A program made the translations under genes and the position numbers. A stretch of 9,733 bases of DNA from contig JALVIU010000264.1 of the NCBI GenBank assembly GCA_027028665.1, forward strand, positions 1 through 9,733. Direction: 5' to 3'. The notes under the pieces were generated by a model. The model did not search any database, was not told the origin of the DNA, and saw nothing but the letters and a program-made list of their open reading frames with translations. This document shows, in pieces, positions 1 through 8,239 of this stretch. The DNA comes from Candidatus Atribacteria bacterium. Lineage in GTDB: Bacteria > Atribacterota > JALVIU01. Positions within the stretch are counted from its first letter, which is position 1. The number at the start of each line of letters is the position of its first letter.

Positions 1-1428
1 TTTACAGTAAAATACAGGGATAGGCACACCCCATATCCTCTGTCTTGAGATACACCAATCAGAGCGTTCCTTCACCATATTGGAGATTCTTTCTTCCCCC
101 CATTCAGGGACCCACTTTACCTTCTTAATAGCCTCAAGGGCTTCTTCTCTAAATTTGTCCACATTAACAAACCATTGGGTGGTCGCCCTGAATATTACAG
201 GATTTTTACATCTCCAACAATGAGGGTAGGAATGGGTAAATTTCTCCATATATAAAAGGCTATTGTTCTTTTTTAGTTTTTCTATTATCACATCATTTGC
301 CTCATCATACTTTAGCCCTTTTAAATCCCCTGCCTCTTCGGTAAACCTTCCATAGTCATCTATAGGGGAGTAGATGGGAAGATTGTATTTCACGCCTGTT
401 TCATAGTCTTCCTGACCATGCCCTGGTGCTGTATGTACACATCCCGTACCATCTGTAAGTGTAACATAATCTGCAAGCACTATAGGAGACTCTCTATCTA
501 TAAAGGGGTGTTTTGTCTTTATATACTCCAGTTCCTTTCCCTTTACTTGCCCCAGTATTTTATAGTTTGGCTCTTTCTCTATCTTTTTAAGCACAGATTC
601 TACAAGCTCCTTTGCAAAGAGCAGATATTGGTCTTTGTATTCTATTAATACATAATCATATTCTGGGTGAACTGCTATGGCAAGGTTTGCAGGGAGTGTC
701 CATGGGGTAGTGGTCCAGATGAGTACGTATGCTTTGTTTTCTGAAAATGTAGGAAATTTTTCCTTTAGTTTATCGATATCCAGAACTTCAAATTTTACAA
801 ATATAGAATGAGAGGTTTCATCATAATACTCTATTTCTGCAGCTGCAAGAGCTGTCTCGCATGTACTACACCAATATACAGGCTTTAGGCCTCTATATAT
901 ATATCCTTTTTCTGCAAGCTCACCAAATACCTCTATCTGCTTTGCCTCATACTCTTTTGTAAGGGTAAGATATGGGTGTTCCCAATCTCCTCTTACACCG
1001 AGTCTCTTGAAGTCTTCTCTTTGAATATTCATGAATTTAAGGGCGTATTCCCTGCATTTCTTTCTTAGATCTGTGGGGGGAATTTCTGTCCTTGATACAT
1101 TTAGGCTTTTTAGTGTCTGGTTCTCTATGGGGAGCCCATGAGTATCCCACCCTGGTACATAGGGAGAATAGTATCCTCTCATAGTCTTGTACTTTACGAT
1201 AAAGTCTTTCAGTATTTTGTTAAAGGCTGTGCCCAAGTGGATATTTCCATTTGCATATGGAGGGCCATCATGTAATATGAATGTATGATCCTTGGATTTG
1301 CCTTCTATAGATTTCTTATAAATGTCTTTTTCTTCCCAGAATTTGAGAAATTCAGGTTCTCTCTCAGGGAGATTTGCCTTCATGGGAAAACTTGTCTTGG
1401 GAAGATTTAAGGTTTTTTTGTAATTCAT
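1..1428 (-). CDS. ileS: Isoleucyl-tRNA synthetase, N-terminal half (partial, runs off left edge)
   Basis: Class I aminoacyl-tRNA synthetase that charges tRNA-Ile in the cytoplasm. The 476 codons seen are about half of a usual ~930-residue enzyme, and the reading frame is open to base 1. Visible in order are the signature region [15 protein letters not shown], the [10 protein letters not shown] motif, the start of the CP1 editing domain with [17 protein letters not shown], the editing motif [11 protein letters not shown], then [20 protein letters not shown] and the return to the catalytic core at [18 protein letters not shown]. The KMSKS loop and C-terminal domain lie outside the window. There are two in-frame ATGs, at 1437 and 1428. 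I chose 1428 because AAGGGGG ends nine bases before it, whereas it abuts the 1437 ATG directly. The signature reads HLGT instead of the usual HxGH. The gene lies just downstream of tRNA-Leu and its terminator. The family is certain; isoleucine specificity is very likely from the HDGPPYANG context and editing motifs. Confidence 0.97.
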   Translation of the reverse strand, partial: MNYKKTLNLPKTSFPMKANLPEREPEFLKFWEEKDIYKKSIEGKSKDHTFILHDGPPYANGNIHLGTAFNKILKDFIVKYKTMRGYYSPYVPGWDTHGLPIENQTLKSLNVSRTEIPPTDLRKKCREYALKFMNIQREDFKRLGVRGDWEHPYLTLTKEYEAKQIEVFGELAEKGYIYRGLKPVYWCSTCETALAAAEIEYYDETSHSIFVKFEVLDIDKLKEKFPTFSENKAYVLIWTTTPWTLPANLAIAVHPEYDYVLIEYKDQYLLFAKELVESVLKKIEKEPNYKILGQVKGKELEYIKTKHPFIDRESPIVLADYVTLTDGTGCVHTAPGHGQEDYETGVKYNLPIYSPIDDYGRFTEEAGDLKGLKYDEANDVIIEKLKKNNSLLYMEKFTHSYPHCWRCKNPVIFRATTQWFVNVDKFREEALEAIKKVKWVPEWGEERISNMVKERSDWCISRQRIWGVPIPVFYCK

Positions 1429-1437
1429 TTTTTGCAT

Positions 1438-1444
1438 CCCCCTT
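1438..1444 (-). promoter_or_regulatory. Ribosome binding site deciding the ileS start
   Basis: AAGGGGG on the minus strand. It leaves a 9-base gap to the ATG at 1428 and no gap to the upstream in-frame ATG at 1437, so the downstream ATG is the better start. Confidence 0.6.
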
Positions 1445-1466
1445 AGTGTAAAAGTAGTGTATAAAA

Positions 1467-1498
1467 ATAAAGGCAGGCTTTTTATCGCCTGCCTTTAT
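1467..1498 (-). terminator. Rho-independent terminator after tRNA-Leu
   Basis: A perfect inverted repeat AAAGGCAGGC/GCCTGCCTTT (1469-1478 and 1487-1496) extends by two A-T pairs to 12 bp and has an 8-base loop. Read on the minus strand it is followed by ATTTTTAT. It starts only about two bases past the tRNA 3' end, so it should stop tRNA-Leu transcription. It also lies upstream of ileS and could limit readthrough into that gene. Confidence 0.88.
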
Positions 1499-1499
1499 A

Positions 1500-1585
1500 T
1501 GCCGGAGGGGGGACTCGAACCCCCACAGGCACAATCGCCCACTAGCCCCTCAAACTAGCGCGTCTGCCAGTTCCGCCACCCCGGC
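1500..1585 (-). tRNA. tRNA-Leu, anticodon GAG
   Basis: An 86-base class II tRNA that reads CUC/CUU leucine codons. The acceptor stem is GCCGGGG with CTCCGGC (one G-U pair), followed by TG and a D-arm GCGGAACTGGCAGACGC. The anticodon stem CTAGT/GCTAG closes the loop TTGAGGG, which places GAG at positions 34-36. A long variable arm containing GGC/GCC precedes a T-arm of five G-C pairs around TTCGAGT. The discriminator base is A, as expected for leucine. The 3' CCA is not encoded and must be added after transcription. A consensus promoter lies immediately upstream and a terminator immediately downstream, so it can be an independent unit. Confidence 0.97.
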
Positions 1586-1601
1586 TCGCTCACTGCATCT
1601 A

Positions 1602-1630
1602 ATTATAACGACTTTTTTTTAAATTGTCAA
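1602..1630 (-). promoter_or_regulatory. Sigma70-type promoter of tRNA-Leu (perfect consensus)
   Basis: On the minus strand the -35 box is TTGACA (1630-1625), the spacer is 17 bases and the -10 box is TATAAT (1607-1602). Both hexamers match the consensus completely. The expected start near 1595 would give a 5' leader of about ten bases. The stretch just upstream of the -35 box is all A/T for 18 bases and could act as an UP element, in line with strong stable-RNA expression. Confidence 0.93.
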
Positions 1631-1631
1631 A

Positions 1632-1649
1632 TATTTTTTTAAAAAAATA
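1632..1649. repeat. 18-bp perfect A/T palindrome upstream of the tRNA promoter
   Basis: TATTTTTTTAAAAAAATA is a perfect palindrome between the FKBP stop codon and the tRNA-Leu -35 box. Its position suits an UP element for the RNA polymerase alpha subunit. As an all-A/T structure it would be a poor terminator for the FKBP gene, and no better FKBP terminator is visible. Confidence 0.55.
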
Positions 1650-1669
1650 GCCTATAAACAGTGAAAAAA

Positions 1670-2098
1670 CTAAACTATGCTTATAAGCTCTATGTCGAAT
1701 ACAAGATCCTTCCCTGCAAGGGGATGATTTGCATCTAACTTGATACTATTTTCCAGGACTTCAGTAACTGTAACGATAAGTGTTTGACCCTGTGCATCTT
1801 CCATATAGAGTTGCTGGTTTACCTGAGGTTCTAACCCCTCTGGGAGGTTTTCCTTTCCTACCTCAATGATCATATCTTCTCTGTATGGTCCATATGCCTC
1901 ATCGGCAGGGATTGTAACAGTTTTTTTCTCTCCCTCTTCCATGCCTTCTACTGCATTGTCAAATCCTTTAATGAGTTGGCCTCCACCTATGGTAAATTCC
2001 AATGGCTCTCTGTCATAGGATGAATCAAATACCTCTCCATTTTTCAACTTTCCAACGTAGTGAACCTTTACGGTATCACCCTTTTGTGCTTTACTCAC
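1670..2098 (-). CDS. SlyD-like FKBP-type peptidyl-prolyl cis-trans isomerase
   Basis: A 142-residue cytoplasmic folding helper that isomerises X-proline bonds. The FKBP core is split, as in SlyD. Residues 1-70 carry GDTVKVHYVGKLKNGEVFDSS, the GGGQLIKGFDNAVEGMEEGEKK segment and DEAYGPY. Residues about 72-126 form the insert-in-flap chaperone domain. The core resumes with NHPLAGK (124-130) and DLVFDIEL, which is typical of SlyD. The Cys/His-rich metal-binding tail of E. coli SlyD is absent, so a nickel role is not indicated; short tail-less forms are common. There is no signal peptide. The start is GTG at 2098, with AAGGAGG seven bases upstream (2112-2106). It has its own promoter just past the ferritin gene. 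The family is firm, but the exact subfamily name is less so. Confidence 0.93.
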   Translation of the reverse strand: MSKAQKGDTVKVHYVGKLKNGEVFDSSYDREPLEFTIGGGQLIKGFDNAVEGMEEGEKKTVTIPADEAYGPYREDMIIEVGKENLPEGLEPQVNQQLYMEDAQGQTLIVTVTEVLENSIKLDANHPLAGKDLVFDIELISIV

Positions 2099-2128
2099 TT
2101 AAATGCCTCCTTGATTTATCTTTATCCC

Positions 2129-2157
2129 TTTATATCAAAAGAAGGGGAGATTGTCAA
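2129..2157 (-). promoter_or_regulatory. Sigma70-type promoter of the FKBP gene
   Basis: The minus-strand -35 box TTGACA (2157-2152), a 17-base spacer and the -10 box TATAAA (2134-2129). The -35 box begins only eight bases after the ferritin stop codon. The 17 bases around the -35 box are identical to those at the tRNA-Leu promoter. Confidence 0.85.
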
Positions 2158-2164
2158 ATATTTT

Positions 2165-2650
2165 TTATCTCTCTCCTAATTTTGAGTCAATCATAAACAG
2201 GCCATTTTTAGAATCGCCTATCATCTCTAATTTTGTTAGGATTCCACTCATTGTACTCTCTTCTTCTACCTGTTCTTCTATAAACCATTGTAAGAAGTTG
2301 TATGTAGCATAATCCTTTTCCTCTTCTGCAAGGGCAACAAGCTTATTTATAAGACTTGTTACATACTTTTCATGTTCCAGGGCCTTTGCAAAAACATCCT
2401 TTAGGGACTCAAAGGATGCAGGTGGTTTTTCTATCCCTTTTAATTCTACTTTACCGCCTACATCTATAATATAGTTTATAAATTTCATTGCGTGTCCTTC
2501 TTCTTCTTGTGCCTGTTTTACCATAAAGTTGTATGTACCATCGAAACCCTTGTTTTTTGCCCAGACAGCCATGGAAAGATAGTACCATGCAGAATAAAAT
2601 TCTGCATTTACCTGATTATTTAAAGCCTCTTCCATTTTTTTAGAAAACAT
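2165..2650 (-). CDS. ftnA: Non-haem ferritin (FtnA type)
   Basis: A 161-residue iron-storage protein expected to assemble into a 24-subunit cytoplasmic shell and oxidise Fe(II) for mineral storage. The ferroxidase ligands fall at the same residue numbers as in E. coli FtnA: Glu17 (NAEFYSAWYY), Glu50 and His53 (QEEEGHA), Glu94 (LEHEKYV), Gln127 and Glu130 (FIEEQVEEE). The catalytic Tyr24 is also present. The length is normal and nothing looks truncated. There is no haem-binding Met as expected for bacterioferritin, nor a Dps-like short form. The start ATG at 2650 has AGGAGG five bases upstream. It is transcribed from its own promoter, divergently from thyX. No terminator separates it from the FKBP gene, so some transcripts may include both. 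Confidence 0.96.
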   Translation of the reverse strand: MFSKKMEEALNNQVNAEFYSAWYYLSMAVWAKNKGFDGTYNFMVKQAQEEEGHAMKFINYIIDVGGKVELKGIEKPPASFESLKDVFAKALEHEKYVTSLINKLVALAEEEKDYATYNFLQWFIEEQVEEESTMSGILTKLEMIGDSKNGLFMIDSKLGER

Positions 2651-2705
2651 GTTAACCTCCTAATCAATAACAATTATTTTTTGAAAATATATCTAATTTA
2701 CTATT

Positions 2706-2734
2706 ATTATACTACATAGATTTGAAAGAGTCAA
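2706..2734 (-). promoter_or_regulatory. Sigma70-type promoter of the ferritin gene
   Basis: The minus-strand -35 box TTGACT (2734-2729), a 17-base spacer and the -10 box TATAAT (2711-2706). The expected start near 2699 leaves a leader of about 50 bases that is almost entirely A/T before the Shine-Dalgarno AGGAGG. Confidence 0.88.
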
Positions 2735-2751
2735 GGGTTTTCTCTTTTTTC

Positions 2752-2780
2752 TTGTTTTTTTGTATTTTATCTGATATAAT
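2752..2780 (+). promoter_or_regulatory. Extended -10 promoter of the thyX operon
   Basis: TATAAT at 2775-2780 is preceded by TGA, making an extended -10 (TGnTATAAT). The -35 region TTGTTT (2752-2757), 17 bases upstream, matches only TTG. The promoter stands back to back with that of ferritin, with 17 bases between the two -35 boxes. It probably drives all six downstream genes, since no other promoter or terminator is obvious among them. Confidence 0.78.
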
Positions 2781-2806
2781 TTTAAAAATTGAAGTGAGGT
2801 GTCTTT

Positions 2807-3452
2807 ATGGATATAGAGCTTATAGCCTATACAAAGGGCATAAATGGTGAAACACCAGAAAAGATTATAGAGCTTGCAGCACGTACTTCCTATAAGAGCT
2901 TTTCCCGTATGGGAGAGGGGACAGAAAAAAAGCTCATTGCCCATCTTGTGAGATTGGGTCACCTCTCCGTTTTAGAACATGCACATGCCGTCTTTAGAGT
3001 AAGAGGTATTTCGAGGGCATGTACACACCAATTGGTAAGACACCGTCTTGCCTCATTTACACAGGAATCTCAGAGATATGTAAATGAAGAGGCATTTGAA
3101 TATGTAATCCCCGATGCTATCTCAGATAATCCTCATGCCCTTGAACTTTTTAAAAAGACCATGGAAACACTTGCAGATACATACAAAAAACTTCTCGATT
3201 ACGGAATTAAGAAAGAGGATGCAAGGTTTGTACTTCCAAATGCCACTACAAGTGAGATAGTCGTAAGTGCAAATTTTAGAGAATGGCTTCATATTATCGA
3301 ACTTCGGGTATCCAGAGAGGCACAATGGGAAATAAGAGAATTATCTACACTTTTTTGGAGGGAACTTTATAAGATTGCACCTGTCGTCTTTTCTTTAAAT
3401 TCTTTTTCTGGTGCAAGGGATTATAGCTTTAAAAAAGAGATCTTTGAAAAAT

Positions 3453-3466
<14 letters not shown>
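2807..3466 (+). CDS. thyX: FAD-dependent thymidylate synthase ThyX
   Basis: Makes dTMP from dUMP using methylene-tetrahydrofolate as carbon donor and reduced FAD (from NAD(P)H) as hydride source; it acts as a cytoplasmic homotetramer. The protein has 219 residues, a normal length. The diagnostic RHRX7S motif is RHRLASFTQES, with Arg78-His79-Arg80 and Ser88, preceded by the family's HQL at 74-76. Other family segments are ARTSYKS (25-31), LGHLSVLEHAHAVFRVRGISR (50-70, flavin and dUMP region), FVLPNATTSEIVVSANFREW and LRVSREAQWEIRELS. The ATG at 2807 has GAGGTG five bases upstream. It is the first gene of a run of six overlapping or abutting genes; its last 14 bases overlap the next gene. Whether a classical thyA exists elsewhere cannot be seen. 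Confidence 0.97.
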
Positions 3467-5664
<2,198 letters not shown>

Positions 5665-6711
5665 GTGAATAGGGTTATAGATTTGAGAAGTGATACTATT
5701 ACATTGCCTACAGATGAGATGAGAGAGGCAATGAGAAGCGCAGAGGTAGGGGATGATGTATATAGAGAAGACCCTACTGTTTTGAAATTGGAGGCACTTG
5801 CTGCAAAGAAATTGGGGAAAGAGGCAGCCCTTTTTGTAACAAGTGGCACTATGGGAAACCTTATAGCAACAATGACACATACTACCCCAGGTGATGAGGT
5901 AATAGTTGAGGAAAATGCCCATATATATTATTATGAAGTAGGGGGAATGGCCCGTATTGCAGGAGCAATGCCAAGACTTGTGAGGGGAAGGCGTATAGGA
6001 ATTATTATACCAGATGATATAAAAAAGGTGCTTCGCCCATCAAATATTCATTTTCCAAAAACTACACTACTTACTCTTGAAAATACACATAATAGGGGAG
6101 GAGGTATTGTAATTCCCAATAAGCTTATGAAGGAACTTTACTCCTTTGCAAAGGGTAAGGGCCTTTCTGTGCACTTAGATGGTGCTCGTATATTTAATGC
6201 AGCAATTGCCCAGGGGATCCCGGCAAAGGAGATCGCCCAGTATGCAGATTCTGTAATGTTTTGCCTTTCCAAAGGGCTTTCTGCCCCAGTGGGTTCCCTT
6301 CTTGTGGGTACAGCTGATTTTATAGAGAGGGCAAGGAAGAATAGAAAGATCTTGGGAGGAGGAATGAGACAGGCAGGTGTTGTTGCAAGTGCAGGCATTA
6401 TCGCCCTTGAGAAGATGGTGGATAGGTTAAAGGAAGACCATGAAAATGCTGCGCTCTTAAGAGATAGGATCTCTAAGATAGATGGGTTATATGTAGATAG
6501 AGATGGAATATTTACAAATATTGTTATGATGGAGATAAAGAGGGCGGATATAGATGCGCAAACCATTGTTGATGCCCTAAAAAAAGAGAATATACTTGCC
6601 CTTCCTACAGGGAAAAATACTATAAGATTTGTAACAAATAGACATATAAAAAGGGATGATATACATTTTGTACTTGATGTGATAGGAGGTATAATGGAGA
6701 AAAATGTCTAA
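5665..6711 (+). CDS. ltaE: Low-specificity L-threonine aldolase (PLP enzyme)
   Basis: Cleaves L-threonine and L-allo-threonine to glycine and acetaldehyde, in the cytoplasm, using pyridoxal phosphate. The 348-residue protein shows the family start DLRSDTITLPTDEMREAM and GDDVYREDPTVLKLE, the PLP-phosphate loop TSGTMGNL (59-66), an active-site His in EENAHIYYYEVGG (His86), LENTHNRGGG, the PLP-pyridine Asp in HLDGARIFNA and the Schiff-base lysine in CLSKGLSAPVGS (Lys203). The start is GTG at 5665, directly after the guaB stop codon; AGGGGG lies six bases upstream inside guaB. Its end overlaps guaA by 8 bases. Placement between guaB and guaA suggests that glycine or one-carbon supply is tied to nucleotide synthesis, which is inference. 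A related beta-eliminating lyase or D-specific enzyme is less likely. Confidence 0.95.
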   Translation: MNRVIDLRSDTITLPTDEMREAMRSAEVGDDVYREDPTVLKLEALAAKKLGKEAALFVTSGTMGNLIATMTHTTPGDEVIVEENAHIYYYEVGGMARIAGAMPRLVRGRRIGIIIPDDIKKVLRPSNIHFPKTTLLTLENTHNRGGGIVIPNKLMKELYSFAKGKGLSVHLDGARIFNAAIAQGIPAKEIAQYADSVMFCLSKGLSAPVGSLLVGTADFIERARKNRKILGGGMRQAGVVASAGIIALEKMVDRLKEDHENAALLRDRISKIDGLYVDRDGIFTNIVMMEIKRADIDAQTIVDALKKENILALPTGKNTIRFVTNRHIKRDDIHFVLDVIGGIMEKNV

Positions 6712-8239
6712 TCTTATCCTTATAATCGATTTTGGGAGTCAATACACCCATCTTATAGAGAGAAATCTTAGGGAATTGAGGATAGATACAAAGGTTATTC
6801 CTTCATATTTACCTATATCTGAAATACTTTCTTATAACCCAAAGGGGATCATTCTTTCTGGCGGGCCAAATAGTGTATATGGTGTAGATGCCCCGACGAT
6901 AGATAAAACACTATTGTATGGGGATATTCCTATATTGGGGATATGTTATGGTATGCAACTTATCACACACCTCTTGGGTGGAGAGGTAGAGAGAGGAGAA
7001 AAGAGAGAATACGGTCCATCAATGTTATTTATAGATAGAGAGGATCCACTTTTTTCCGGGGTTTCTTCCCCTCAGCGTGTGTGGATGAGCCATAGTGACC
7101 TTGTAACTCGATTACCTGAGGGTTTTATTTCCCTTGCACATACGAAGGAAACCCCTTTTGCTGCTATAAAACATAGGGATAGACCTATATATGGGGTACA
7201 ATTTCACCCTGAAGTCTCCCATACCCCTTGTGGAAAAGATCTTCTGGATAATTTTGTACATCTCATTGCAAAATGTGAAAGTAACATTACTATAGAGGAT
7301 TTTCTGGATAGAAAGATAAAAGAGATCAGAGAACAGGTGGGAAAAGATACTGTTATTGGTGCACTAAGTGGAGGAGTGGACTCTACAGTAGCTGCCTCTA
7401 TCGTGCATCGGGCAATAGGGAAAAATCTCAAACTGGTATTTGTGGATACAGGTCTTATGCGTATAGGTGATAGAGAGAAGATAACATACCTTAAAGATGT
7501 ATTGGGTCTAAATATCGATATAATTGATGCAGAAAAGGATTTTTTAGATGTACTTAAAGGGGTTATAGACCCTGAAGAGAAGAGAAAGATTATAGGTCAT
7601 AAGTTTATAGAGATATTTGAGGATTTTGCAAAAAGGCACAAGGATGCAAGATGGCTCCTTCAGGGTACCATATATCCTGATGTGGTTGAAAGTGCAAAAG
7701 TGGATACCTCTAACCCTCAACTTATAAAGAGTCATCATAATGTAGGAGGTCTTCCCCCTGATATGCATCTTAATTTGTTGGAGCCTATAAGGGAACTCTT
7801 TAAAGATGAGGTAAGAGATGTGGGTAAGGCCCTGGAGATGCCTGATGATATCCTTATGGCACATCCCTTTCCTGGGCCAGGACTTGCCATACGTATCCTG
7901 GGAGAAGTGTCCAGGGATAAACTGGATATCCTGAGAAAAGTAGATAAGATCTATATAGAGGAACTAAAGGAACATGGAGAGTATGATAGAATCTGGCAGG
8001 CATTTTCTGTGCTTTTACCATTGAGAAGTGTAGGTGTTGTAGGTGATGAGCGGGCATATAAGTTTGTTGTGGCATTAAGGGCAGTTGTAAGCAGGGATGG
8101 TATGACTGCAGATTGGGCAAGGATCCCCTATGATCTATTGGAAGAGATAAGTCTTCGAATAACGAATGAAGTAAAAGAGGTAGGGAGGGTGGTTTATGAT
8201 ATTACGCCAAAACCTCCAGGTACAATTGAGTGGGAATAG
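6704..8239 (+). CDS. guaA: GMP synthase (glutamine-hydrolysing)
   Basis: Converts XMP to GMP using ATP and ammonia released from glutamine; cytoplasmic homodimer. The 511 residues include all three bacterial parts. The class I glutamine amidotransferase domain (about 1-190) has IDFGSQYTHLI, the oxyanion loop SGGPNSVYG, the nucleophile Cys81 in LGICYGMQL, and His168/Glu170 in QFHPEVSHT. The ATP pyrophosphatase domain begins with the P-loop LSGGVDSTVAA (221-231). The C-terminal part has QGTIYPDVVES, HHNVGGLPPDM, EPIRELFKDEVRDVG, HPFPGPGLAIR and the end KPPGTIEWE. The ATG at 6704 has GGAG four bases upstream and overlaps ltaE by 8 bases. It supplies the second step after GuaB, so both IMP-to-GMP enzymes are in one transcript. 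No key residue is missing. Confidence 0.98.
   Translation: MSNLILIIDFGSQYTHLIERNLRELRIDTKVIPSYLPISEILSYNPKGIILSGGPNSVYGVDAPTIDKTLLYGDIPILGICYGMQLITHLLGGEVERGEKREYGPSMLFIDREDPLFSGVSSPQRVWMSHSDLVTRLPEGFISLAHTKETPFAAIKHRDRPIYGVQFHPEVSHTPCGKDLLDNFVHLIAKCESNITIEDFLDRKIKEIREQVGKDTVIGALSGGVDSTVAASIVHRAIGKNLKLVFVDTGLMRIGDREKITYLKDVLGLNIDIIDAEKDFLDVLKGVIDPEEKRKIIGHKFIEIFEDFAKRHKDARWLLQGTIYPDVVESAKVDTSNPQLIKSHHNVGGLPPDMHLNLLEPIRELFKDEVRDVGKALEMPDDILMAHPFPGPGLAIRILGEVSRDKLDILRKVDKIYIEELKEHGEYDRIWQAFSVLLPLRSVGVVGDERAYKFVVALRAVVSRDGMTADWARIPYDLLEEISLRITNEVKEVGRVVYDITPKPPGTIEWE
8183..8189 (+). promoter_or_regulatory. Ribosome binding site for the membrane glycosyltransferase, inside guaA
   Basis: GGGAGGG, whose GGAGG core ends seven bases before ATG 8196. 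It supports the start that overlaps guaA by 44 bases over a later in-frame TTG at 8226, which has no good site. Confidence 0.6.

Noticed and set aside
418-648. Plus-strand open frame opposite ileS
   Set aside because: It is the antisense of the conserved IleRS editing domain; the translation is Cys/Tyr/Leu-rich and unlike a real protein.
1458-1463. TATACA as a -10 box for ileS
   Set aside because: The region 16-18 bases upstream has no resemblance to TTGACA and lies in the terminator hairpin loop; too weak to call.
1429-1500. Possible T-box or other riboswitch before ileS
   Set aside because: The leader is too short. It holds only the tRNA terminator hairpin and has no specifier loop or T-box sequence.
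2666-2678. Possible Fur or PerR operator (AATAA-CAA-TTATT) in the ferritin leader
   Set aside because: Only five base pairs match, in a leader that is nearly all A/T, and it does not fit the 19-bp Fur or 15-bp PerR consensus well enough.
3411-3452. GTG start for the DUF72 gene 42 bases upstream of the chosen ATG
   Set aside because: It lies within conserved thyX coding sequence, has no good Shine-Dalgarno site, and would add residues before the usual DUF72 N-terminus.
6138-6566. 142-codon minus-strand open frame opposite ltaE
   Set aside because: It is the complement of a clear PLP enzyme gene, with unconvincing low-complexity Ser/Ile-rich translation and no promoter.
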